64,000 nucleotides of DNA from Brienomyrus brachyistius (lineage: Eukaryota; Chordata; Actinopteri; Osteoglossiformes; Mormyridae). Positions 33,401 to 43,842 of this stretch are shown here, in pieces; the first letter of the stretch is position 1, and the number at the start of each line of letters is the position of its first letter. Under the pieces are notes generated by a model. The model was not told the DNA's origin. It saw only the letters and a list, made by a program, of their open reading frames with translations, and did not search any database. The DNA lies in assembly GCF_023856365.1 (NCBI RefSeq), contig NC_064554.1, positions 3,091,001 to 3,155,000 on the forward strand, given 5' to 3'. The translations under genes and the position numbers were made by a program.

Positions 33401-35046
33401 TCAGTGAGTAGATCGGTAGCATCTTGCGTCCTAGAAAAAGAAAATATAGCCAATAAATTCTTCATAAATCAATTATTTCAATCTTCCTCAGGGTATTCAG
33501 CTGAGTTCGGCGCGCTCCAAACCATTCATAAGCAAATTTACATGCAGTGACACAAACCATGATCTGAGTAACTATCCCGCAGTGCTTGGTTATCTTCATT
33601 ATAAATGTTAAACATCTTTATGCAGGTACCTCCATTCTTCTCCTTTAGCTATGCAGTTACACAGATTATGCTTCTAATACTACGACAAATACAAGGAACG
33701 TGTAACAGTAGGTAGCAACAGGAGTGGACATGGAGGGATCTCAGTGTACTGAGTGTTTATTGAGATCTATAAAAAGTTTGGAGTCGTGACCATTACTCTG
33801 CGGTTAGAGGTCATTAGAGGAAATGAGCTCGAGGTGAGAGTCAGCATGCACCATGCATCTCTGTATTTATGGACCTGTGCAGACGCACTGCACACTTACG
33901 ACCTAAGGGCCGCAAGTTCGGACAACGCAACTTCAAGAGCATGAAAGTCCATACAAAAGTCTATTTGGGGCAAATCTCTCCACTGCATGTATTGATGTAT
34001 ATATGGTGTATGAGGACCTTTTGTAGACATGCATCCTTTGTATGCACCCATCCCCAAAAAGGCCTCCATGTTATCGGAACTCTTTGTTCGAATGCTGCTT
34101 GAGCATGGAGCCTGGCTGCTGTTTCATGCACCGGAGCCTCCAGCTCAGCTTCGCAAATACATTTAAGGGTTTGTTTTGCAGCCATGGCACAGAAAGGCCT
34201 CGGGCAGATAGATTTGCCCTCTGCTGCAAAAGGACTGTGCAAAAAAGTGCATGACAGACCATGCTAGTTCTGGAGCAGAGGTGAAAGGTACAGCTACTGG
34301 CGGGGGAGGGTTAGTGCTCTCAATAACAGCCAACCCCTGGGCCACAGATACCTACGCAAAAGCTAAAAAAAAAGCCTTTTGTTATGCTGCTGACTCTAAA
34401 CAAAAGTACATCCAAGTGCCTCTAATAGACACAAGAGCTGTACTTCCAACAGCATATTTGATTCGCTAAATAACGTTTCATCGTCCCTTTCATCTCTGCA
34501 CAAATGACTCCCACACGCTTGGACAGAAAAAAAGTTTGAACGTGTCTCTTTCGCTACTTCAAATCGGCGAGCTTGTCAAGTGGCGGGTTTGTACAGACCG
34601 AGCTCGGGACCTCCGCAGTGGGGCTTGCGGTTTTCCCGAGACGGTGGGCTGTTCTGCAGCTGACATGTGGCCTCGACCCCGATACAGCTGCCGCGGATGA
34701 GGCCCCGACTCATAATAACACCCACAGCCCCATAAACAAGAGCACCCCTGCTGTCTGTGGGTAGAATACCAGCGCTTGTGGATTCCAGTGCTGCGTCCTG
34801 CACACGGACACATCCGAGCTTTGGCTGGAGAGATCCTGATCGCCGTGGCAACACTACAAAGCACATCTGAACTACCAACTCAGCCACCAAAATCCAGTAT
34901 TCAAACAAGTCCCTCATTTTAACCTCACCCCCTGAAAAAAGGCGTGATTTTCATTGAAATTTAATCCAATTCCGATGTTACCAAATAAACGTAACTTACT
35001 TTCCCAGTGATCCAAGCTGTTTTAGGAGATTAAACTGCTTTCTCAT
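25364..35046 (-). CDS. sh3bp1: SH3 domain-binding protein 1-like (BAR-RhoGAP), 18 coding exons
   Basis: RhoGAP that switches off Rac/Cdc42 at the cell edge, of the SH3BP1/ARHGAP17/ARHGAP44 family. Exons in order: 35000-35046, 33388-33430, 33178-33282, 33005-33081, 32757-32868, 32251-32327, 32022-32109, 31683-31751, 31477-31567, 31102-31238, 29201-29312, 28662-28743, 28478-28558, 28246-28359, 27528-27625, 27314-27434, 26811-26983, 25364-25617. Every junction is GT-AG, every phase matches, and the total is 1881 bases (626 residues plus stop). Domains: BAR about 10-236, RhoGAP about 255-444 with arginine finger R286 (GLFRLAA), then a Ser/Pro-rich tail. The start MRKQFNLLKQLGSLG resembles SH3BP1 more than its paralogues, and SH3BP1 lies near CDC42EP1 in human, which supports the choice. 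The human protein is somewhat longer in its proline-rich tail. Confidence 0.93.
25787..26145 (+). mobile_element. SINE copy 1 (tRNA head, TGGA tail)
   Basis: An RNA polymerase III A box (tggtgttgcagtgg, decayed) and B box (ggttcgagtct) are followed by a body (gtttgcatgttctcccc, tgctgaggctaattgg, ccctgcgatgggttgg) and a tail (TGGA)n. It is flanked by the duplication atgttggggggg. It lies in the SH3BP1-like intron 17, in antisense. Confidence 0.9.
26162..26295 (+). mobile_element. tRNA-derived SINE, second family
   Basis: A head with gttgctggttcaaatccc (B box) and a body ttgggtccttaaacaaggtc, then accccaagtgccccagggac. This is a different SINE from the TGGA-tailed family, and a decayed relative is at 7185-7315. 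It sits directly after SINE copy 1. Confidence 0.7.
26985..27008. repeat. (GA)n tract forming the exon 17 acceptor tract
   Basis: Read on the minus strand it is (CT)n followed by ctag, the polypyrimidine tract of SH3BP1-like exon 17. Confidence 0.75.
27040..27215. repeat. Imperfect trinucleotide/18-bp repeat (gctaatact family)
   Basis: Repeated gctaatactgt and caatgttaatgctatc blocks in SH3BP1-like intron 16. A related, inverted piece is at 30445-30545, including the flanking caaccat/tatggttg and cacagcc motifs, so this belongs to a dispersed repeat. Open frames in it are artefacts. Confidence 0.65.
27528..31238 (-). CDS. sh3bp1: SH3BP1-like exons 10-15: RhoGAP domain
   Basis: Codes for residues 237-444. 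Landmarks are IQECVHMLLNTGMQEE (exon 10) leading into GLFRLAAAASVVKRL with the catalytic arginine finger (exon 11), HAVAGALKSYLRELPEPLMT across exons 11-12, the NNLRYLIQFLARL block across exons 13-14, NKMTPSNVAIVLGPNLLWP (exon 14) and VVSVIEPLIQHAGSLFPE (exon 15). The arginine, the asparagine of MTPSN and the LGPNLLWP strand are all intact, so GAP activity is expected. Intron 10 (29313-31101) carries a MITE and a SINE, and intron 14 (27626-28245) carries another MITE copy. Confidence 0.93.
27837..28089. mobile_element. MITE copy 2, cagggttgccagct family
   Basis: Starts cagggttgccaactttggtc and ends agagctggcaaccct. The interior aligns along its length with the copy at 42-289 (accccaacgcttttgatgta). 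It lies in SH3BP1-like intron 14. Confidence 0.75.
29620..29860. mobile_element. MITE copy 3 (inverted), cagggttgccagct family
   Basis: Reverse orientation: ggtcgccaattctcatgca, then cattataaacctaaaattag, then ccagccagctgactacagtt ending ggtaaccttg. It lies in SH3BP1-like intron 10. Confidence 0.7.
30575..30929 (-). mobile_element. SINE copy 2
   Basis: Minus-strand copy: (TCCA)n at the left, then cgcttatcctactgggtcgc, and at the right the tRNA-like head (gaacctgggtcccag, caccatgccgctcc). It is flanked on both sides by (TA)n, which looks like insertion into a TA tract. It lies in SH3BP1-like intron 10. Confidence 0.9.
31477..35046 (-). CDS. sh3bp1: SH3BP1-like exons 1-9: N-terminal BAR domain
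   Basis: Codes for residues 1-236, a curved-membrane-binding BAR fold in this family. Landmarks are RVEPTKKAAQIIHKKLSACL (exon 3), KKLPLMMLSMSMAESLKDF (exon 4), LADFEVQLEKEVLEPLNKL (exon 5), ADLYHFSTKQDEYSSYF (exon 8) and LLELQADYHQKSLSFLE (exon 9). Exon 1 (35000-35046) holds the ATG at 35044-35046 and is separated from exon 2 by a 1.6-kb intron. The exon 5 donor is weak in its later positions (GAG|GTCACA), while most others are close to consensus. Confidence 0.92.
31657..31676. repeat. Poly-G tract next to SH3BP1-like exon 8
   Basis: A long G run starting a few bases beyond the donor of exon 8 (31677-31682). On the coding strand it is a C run just downstream of GTGAGT. Confidence 0.8.
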
Positions 35047-36984
35047 GGTTACATTGAAGGCGCCACTGCAGATGGTCCGTGTTTTATGTCTTGTTGTGTA
35101 ATATTTCTTTCAAATTTTCTCTGGTTCATTCCAAGTCCTGCAGCACTTCATCAGCCAGAAGTTTGAGTTTCAGAACTGCTGTGTGGCTTGAAGTCACACA
35201 AGGGTGTGAGAACACGCATGCGTACACACTCACATACACACGCCAACAGATCAGAGGAGGAGGAACTTATTCAGAGGAAAGCGGTTCACAGAAGATTTTT
35301 GGATATTTCAGTGGTGATTGATGCACATTAGTAACATATAACTTTATCTTTTCTGCAACAGAACAACGAACAAGTAAATGAAACCTTTGATATTCATATG
35401 CTCCAGAATATACTTTTAAGCTCATTTCCCTTTTCTTAATTACACAGATGTTATCAAACTTATTTTATCTTGTAACACAACAAATGTCTTGTGAAAACAA
35501 AACATATCTAAGCAGATCTGCGTAGACACTGTTTGAGGGGCCAGTGTTCAAAAGTTTAAAAAGTGGCACTCAGTACCTTTAGAATTCACTTGCACGTTGA
35601 CATTAAATAGTTCGCCTGTGTCTATGGTCTGCATTTAGCAAATTAGGTTTCATAATCATATTGGTTTCTACACATGTCTGTATTTTCTCCCGATTAGAAA
35701 ACCACCTTCAGCTTCGTCAGTTGTTCCCTGATTACGAAACTACTCACCAAACTTCTTTTCTGACGTTTGGGCAATGAAAATTCAACTTAAAATGTATTTT
35801 TCAATTTTAAAAACGGAAACAACAAGAATCAGTAAGAACAGATGAGATCTATACGCCATTATGGGGTCAGGCTTCGTCCTGAGGGCAGAAAGATGTTTCG
35901 GTTGCAGTTTAGGGGAGGATAGGACAGGCGGGTACTGTGTTTAATCGAGCACTTCTTCATTTCTTTATTAAAAGTCTAACAAAAGGCTCGCCACGAGGAC
36001 CTCGGAGGAGGAAACGATGTTTACCATAGAAATCATCAAATGACAAAACCGCAACAGGTTTCAGAATGAACCGGTCACGCCTCCGCGGATCAGAAAAGTG
36101 CCGCCTTGTGTGACTGAATGCAACTAGCGAACGTGCACCTAAAAACATCCGAAACGTCCAGTAAGACAAAATCGCCCGGTCCCTCTACAGTAATACAACT
36201 CCGGGGTGGCGGCTAAGCCTTTTCTGCTTCTGCAGACACAGATTAAAGGGCCTGAAAATGTACAGTTAGCAGATACGATGCAGAGAAACGGGAAGCGAAC
36301 AATATATAATTTGTAAATGGAAAAACATAAAACCCAATGTTACTTCATTCTTGTATATTCGGTAGAATCAAATGTAGTAGCCAACTGGTAGAGAAAAAGA
36401 TGTTTAATTATTTTTTAGTATCTAACACTTCTGAAAATATAGAAATTAAAAATGGGACGAATCTGGGATTTCTTAGGAAATGTCTCCATCTAGCGACAAA
36501 GATTTGCCCCTCCTGCGCTACAGTCAACAATCGGAAACTACAAATAACTGAAATCAAGAGGAATGTAACCTATAAAGTTGTAAAGCAGGCTGAAATAAAA
36601 GTGACACGATATTATTATTTTCCCCCCGTTGATACTAATTAAATGCCCAGTCACTATGACTCCACAGGTGCCCTTAGATGTGGTACGGCGAATGACCCGC
36701 TCCAACAAACATGAAGATGCACGAATATGAAAAACATGAACGATGTCTTTGCTCATTTCATCATATAAAAACCATTCTGCGTATTTTCAACAAATATCTT
36801 TTCGGATTCAACACAGAAAGTAAATGCTATTGCTGGCCTATTTAATCTGCATCGAGAAACTATCTTAATTTTTCCATCTTAATCTCTGAAAACGTAGCAC
36901 AAGAAAGAAAATGTAACTTCTGAGTTCAATAAAGCAATAGTTAAGAAAGAGTTATATACTATTTACGAAAAGCTAGTCACAGAT

Positions 36985-37047
<63 letters not shown>

Positions 37048-37919
37048 TGTGATGAAGAACGTAAACATATCAAATACCGTCTCCTGCTAGTGATTGATTA
37101 CTGGAGAGTGCCTATAAGACCGGGCTATTCGGCTGAAGCCCCGCATATTTATTCTATAGTTCAGAAACTTTCCAACAGGTGTTGCGACGTTTTCATCGTT
37201 GCGCAAAAATGCAATTTTATTTTTATTCTTGCATGTTTAGCAGAAGCGGAGGTTTGTATGTGAATCTCCATCGATCTTAAACTTTTGTCATATATTGTTG
37301 ATATTTGTGCTTATTAGTGCATTAAACAAATCGATGTGATTGTTATTATATTGATTGTATTTTTACGGATTTAGAATTCCGTTAATGTGGGACCTGTGGC
37401 CTGTATAGACCAGGAGCCCAGAGGGGTCAGCCTAGCTGAAAAGCGAACCAATTTCCCTTAGTGTAATCTTGCTGGGGGCATATGACAGTTCATCAGAATG
37501 GATGTCTGCCGGGCCCGTGGTGGTGGGTGTGGCTGTGAGGGGTGTGGTAATGAATTCAAATTATTGAGCTAGGTCAGCTGATATCCGAACCAAATGAAAC
37601 TCGTTGGAACTTGTTCTGTATAATCCCAGGTATCATAAATGAACATTGCCAGACAGTTTGGGTGGGGGTGGGGGTGCATTTTATGGCAGCTTATTTGTTT
37701 CGTATTTAAGAAACTGGCTCAATACCTGTGCTATTAGTACCTTTCAAAGTTCGCTCTGTTTATTGATCTTGTTCTATTGTGCTGGTTTATGAAAAGCATA
37801 TTAGGAGGAGGTGAACTGACAGGAACATGCAGGGGGGGAAGGGGGTGTGTCCTTTAGCATAAGGGTATGCACCCTTTTCAAATCTATCTGCTAAGATAAC
37901 AACTTTAGGGGACCTGCCA
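35047..37919. other. 5' flank of the SH3BP1-like gene; no second gene seen
   Basis: The upstream region must hold the promoter and 5' UTR, but I cannot place them. A (CT)n microsatellite lies at 36985-37047. Nothing else recognised. Confidence 0.4.
36985..37047. repeat. (CT)n microsatellite
   Basis: About 30 CT units with one tatc interruption. Confidence 0.95.
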
Positions 37920-38415
37920 TGAATTGCACCCCCTTTGAATTCTGGCTCTGTATGGCCTACATAAATGAAATTTGCTCAGGTAGTACACTTTGCCATACAG
38001 AGTGTACTGTCCAAAGCATTTTGGGATCTAATCACCAGAGACAGAGATATAGGGGGGTGCCATTCACGGCAGGATACCTGCCGGGAATTGCACCCCCTTT
38101 GAATTTTCTGTATACTGTATTACTGTATTGTATTTTCTGTATACTGTATTACTGTAAATTACTGTACAGTAACGATATAATGCCATACTCCAAAAAAAAC
38201 AGTAAAATACTGTGATTCATAATGTAAAATGAATTACAGTAACGATATAATGCCGTACTCCAAAAAACAGTAAAATACTGTGATTCATTCTACAGCATGC
38301 TTAAAACTACTGTAGTTGGGTTTATGGTAATTTTACTGTGTTATTAAGTACAGCAACTACTGGAGACTTGTTGCCAGTAAGTTACTGTTAATTTGACAAT
38401 AAATGTTTTACAGTG
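37920..38415. repeat. ACTGTA-rich dispersed repeat with local duplications
   Basis: gaattgcaccccctttgaatt occurs at 37921 and 38087. A unit with acagtaacgatataatgcc, then cagtaaaatactgtgattca, occurs at about 38165-38220 and again at 38235-38288. It looks like a decayed MITE with tandem internal duplication. Confidence 0.5.
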
Positions 38416-38744
38416 CATGTAAAAGCAGAGGCGGTAAACTTTAAAATTATTTTTAACATATACTCGATAATCTTGAAAAGAAGTTTACTAAGTTTTGTTT
38501 CATATGACAGAGTAAAAATGTTTTCGTAAAACTTACATTCTTCCATGCATGCTCAGCAAATCCTATCACCTGCAGGATTTCAAAATATTGGAGCGATATT
38601 GCAAAGTAACGTTGCTTTTGAAAATACCTTATAGGACTATTGGTATATAATGTCCGGACCGCATGACGGCATGAACAAGCTTGATCTGAATCCAGTTGAC
38701 TATATCATAGTCCCCATTACTGTGCACGCAGAGTCTGCATGCAG

Positions 38745-39281
38745 TGTTACGATCGCAGGAGGACGAGCAGGCAGGAAGCGGGGAAGGACGAGGCAGGTGG
38801 GCAGGATAACGGGGTTTATTCGGGGAGACAAAGTAGACAGTGACGCACATCACATCAATGACGGACACCCAACAGAGGAAGACGTGCACTGATATACGTG
38901 AGACAAGGCGAAATAAGAGGGAACAGCTGGGTACAATCAGGGACAGATTACGGACCGGGCCAGTGGGGCCGCTGCCCAGGGGCCCTTGAGGTGCAAGGGA
39001 CCTGTGGGGCCCCTAGCCCAAAACAATTTGCAACGCTTATCAACAATGTATTTTCGTTTGTCTATTTTAGAGGGCCCACATTCTTTGATCCTCTGCCTAC
39101 AAGGGCCCCTGACCCTATAGGGAGGGCGTTTGGCTGCCAAGGGCCCTTGAATTGTGGTGGTTGTGGGGGGGGTTGGGGGGCCTTCGCAAACGTTTTGCCT
39201 AGGGGCCCACACAACCCATAATCCGTCCTTGGGTACAATCGGGGAAGCACACGTGGATGATGAGGGAGCGTGGCACTCACA
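38745..39281 (-). mobile_element. Solo LTR, split by a hAT-like MITE
   Basis: Read on the minus strand it begins TGTGAGTGCCACGC and ends GTAACA. It contains the LTR-family landmarks cccagctgttccct and gaataaaccccgttatcctg (poly(A) signal). Without the insert at 38938-39239 it aligns with the LTR at 52626-52862. No internal region is attached. Confidence 0.75.
38938..39231. mobile_element. hAT-like MITE with 8-bp target duplication
   Basis: A 294-bp element with ends cagggacagattacgg and ccataatccgtccttg (inverted match). It is flanked by the exact 8-base duplication ggtacaat (38930-38937 and 39232-39239). An 8-bp duplication with short inverted ends is the hAT signature (family knowledge). 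The interior is rich in ggggccc blocks and does not code. Confidence 0.88.
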
Positions 39282-40663
<1,382 letters not shown>

Positions 40664-40698
40664 TTCACTTTCGTTTCTGAATAAACTAAACCGAAACT
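40664..40698 (+). promoter_or_regulatory. Interferon-stimulated response element-like pair
   Basis: TTCACTTTCGTTTC at 40664-40677 (reverse complement GAAACGAAAGTGAA) and TAAACCGAAACT at 40687-40698, one base from the textbook GAAACCGAAACT. They lie about 850 bases before the first coding exon of an interferon-inducible-family GTPase, so a promoter role is plausible. The motifs are seen; the function is inferred. Confidence 0.5.
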
Positions 40699-41546
40699 TT
40701 GGTCTTGTATGTCATTAACGCTATTCGCGGTGGACAGCGCCCTCTGTTTATTTCTCTGTTCTGCGTTAAGTGTGTTCGAAGGCGATATTTTTCATCCAAA
40801 CTTGCGCTATTACTAGTGATGTGGAAGACAAATAAAATCACATAAATTCTTTAGTCTTATTTGAGTCCTCAATGTAGTTCTTCTTGAGACATAAAAATTC
40901 GTAAGTCATTACATGAACTATACTGCGTGACTGTAATTATCTGTTACAGTTTGTTGACAGAAATGAATAATGTGTTCTCAAATTGTCAAGTGTATATATG
41001 TAAACGAGTTTGTATTGATGACCGAAGGGTGGCAGCTGTGAGCTAAGCCGATGCTGAAAAGTGTTAATAAAGTTCTTCTTCTTGACGGTAAAGAGACAGG
41101 AGTTTAACGTGTGTGTGTCGGTCCTCCATAAAGGTTTATATATTCGGTTTAGTATAATATTTTACACGCCATAACCGCTGTAGCATGTATTTCTGCTTAC
41201 ACAGTTTCATGGCTTTATGTGTGTTCTGATATTATATGCTGCATGAAAAACTAAGAGGAAGTACAGAACAAAACAAAAACACTGTAAGCTGCTCTTTAAC
41301 AATATTAGAAAAATGGACATTGGCAAACTTGAAAAATTCTGAAAAAATAAAACCACTATCAAAATGGCTGATTGGTGTTCTTTGATGTAATGACTCAGGT
41401 CATCATAGATTATTAAATCATCTTTCTGTATTTATATATTCATTTTGTAGTAAGACGTGAGCCATCATACCAATATTTTTTAGCAAATTATTCTGACAAA
41501 ATGAGAATCTCTTTGTGTCATGCAGAGAAACCTTCAATTGGAAGAG

Positions 41547-41592
41547 ATGGCTGAAGGGAAGTATCCTGATGTACAATCATCAAATGGAAAAG
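41547..41592 (+). CDS. gvin1-like: GVIN1-like coding exon 1
   Basis: ATG at 41547 begins MAEGKYPDVQSSNGK, followed by the donor AAAAG|GTGAGA. The leftover G (phase 1) joins in frame to exon 2. A pyrimidine-poor cag at 41523-41525 (tcatgcag) could be its acceptor from a non-coding first exon. It is too short to judge by homology; the phase match and position support it. Confidence 0.65.
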
Positions 41593-43794
41593 GTGAGAAT
41601 GCATCACAGTGGACTACCTATCAGACCAATAATTACCTGGCATGATACAAATAACCTTCAAAGACAATAGTCCCATCATGTATCTTGCGTCTATTAATGT
41701 GTAATTATTCCTATGAGGTTCAAGTGAATATAGACATTTAAGTGAATTTTTATGTCACCCTCCGAAGTAGGACTGAACTGAGAACTCATAATAAGATTAA
41801 ACAAGAAAGCATTTGCCAACAAACACACTGTAATGATTAGGCATGATGGATGATGATCCCTGTGCATCTTACAGACAAAAAGACATTTATTTTCAAGCCA
41901 AAATGACAACAGAAACCAAAGGGTCAACGAGGGGTCAAGACAAAGGCAGGCAGGTGAAACAAAAACTCACAAGGACTAGAAACAAAACATATGCAAATGT
42001 GGAGGAAAACACTGGCTAGAATCTATTAACCGCACATACAGGGAACTTACAAGACCAAATGCACAGCACTAACAAAACTCACAGAGGAACATGCCATGGG
42101 CAGGCTTTACAGTGAGGGAAATAATTATTTGACCCCCTGTTGAATTCTTAAGTTGACCCATTAATAAAGAAATGAGAAGTCTGTAATTTCACTGGTATGT
42201 TTATTTGAACAGCAAAAGATAGATTATTAACAACACAAGCAAGAAAAAAATCATAATGTAACAGTTACAAACAATGCCAAAACTGGAAATGTTGGCAAAA
42301 CAGGATGGCCAGTGACACCTGCTGGCCAAACAAGGAAATGATGTAGAGAATGGGGCAAGACAGAGGCTGAGGCTGACAAACATTTCCATCCATCCATCCG
42401 TTTTCCAAACCACTTTTCCTACTGGGTCACGGGGGGTCCAGAGCCTATCCCAGAAGCAATGGGCACGAGGCAGGGAACAACCCAGGATGGGGGGCCAGCC
42501 CATCGCAGGGCACACTCACACACCTTCACTCGCACATGTACATCTACGGGCAATTAAGCAACTCCATTTAGCCTTGGCATGCTTTTGGACTGTGGGGGGA
42601 AACCGGAGTATCCAGAGGAAATCCCATGATGACAAGGGGAGAACATGCAAACTCCGCACACATATGACCCAGGCTGAGACTCGAACCCAGGTCCCAGGTC
42701 CCAGAGGTGTGAGGCAACAGTGCTAACCACTGCACCACCATACCACCCCTTGACACACATGTATAATATGAAAATATTAAAGGATTTTTTTTCTGATATA
42801 AACTTGTTCATGATTGGTTGTTCTCTACTTTTTCCACAGAATCTGCTAGTACATCATTATTTAGGCAGACAGTCAATCAAACACCACGTTTTATTTATTA
42901 CTACCTATATCTATTACTTTTTAAATTTGATTAACCTAAGAGCATAGCAAATGTTTGCAGAAAATTATTATTAACTTGAAGTTTCTGTTAAATGTTCCCT
43001 TTTAAAATTTCAGCAGGTTTACATGAAGAGCCCAAAACCGCAGAGCTCACCATGTTGCTGACTGGATCAGGGAGCATTACCTTAGGAAATCAGAAGTTTC
43101 AGCCAGAAATGAGTGGGCACCCTCAGGAAACACTGAGGAAATGCAATGTCTCTGGACGTTGCTTTTCTGTGATCAACATGCTGGGCTTCCAGGACACTGA
43201 GGTCGACTGGCAGCAGCAGTGGGTCTCCCTCTGTAACCACGAAATCCATGCTTTCCTCCTGCTCGTACCCCTGGGTCAAATCACAGAGAATTGTGGACTG
43301 GATTGGCTGCTGACGAGGTTTGGAGCAAGATCTCTAGAGTTCACAATCATAGTTTTTACATATGATGATGCAAAAGAGGACACAGTCGTGGACGACCTGA
43401 AGGGAAACACTGTTCTTGAGCTAATTCTAGATCGGTGTGGAGGAAGGTACCACACATGTCATCAAAGCAAAAATGACTCAGCTATGGTCACAGAGCTGCT
43501 TGAAAAGGTGGAGGTCATGCTATCGGCGAACACGCAACGTTGCGACATCATAGACATGTACAATGTGGAGGAAGCAGACGAACAGCAGCAAGAACCTTTC
43601 ACTGGACATACTGAGACACCAGAAGAGGAGACTCCTGCATCAGGTATTTAAACATTTTTTTTTACCTCCCTGCTGTTAACATTTGAGAGATATTCTGGAG
43701 CTTATAATGGATCTATGACATGGTTATAAAGGTCCAGGCACAGAGAATATGTGAAAATTAAAACTTAAAATGTTCACAAATCTGTCATGTAATG

Positions 43795-43842
<48 letters not shown>

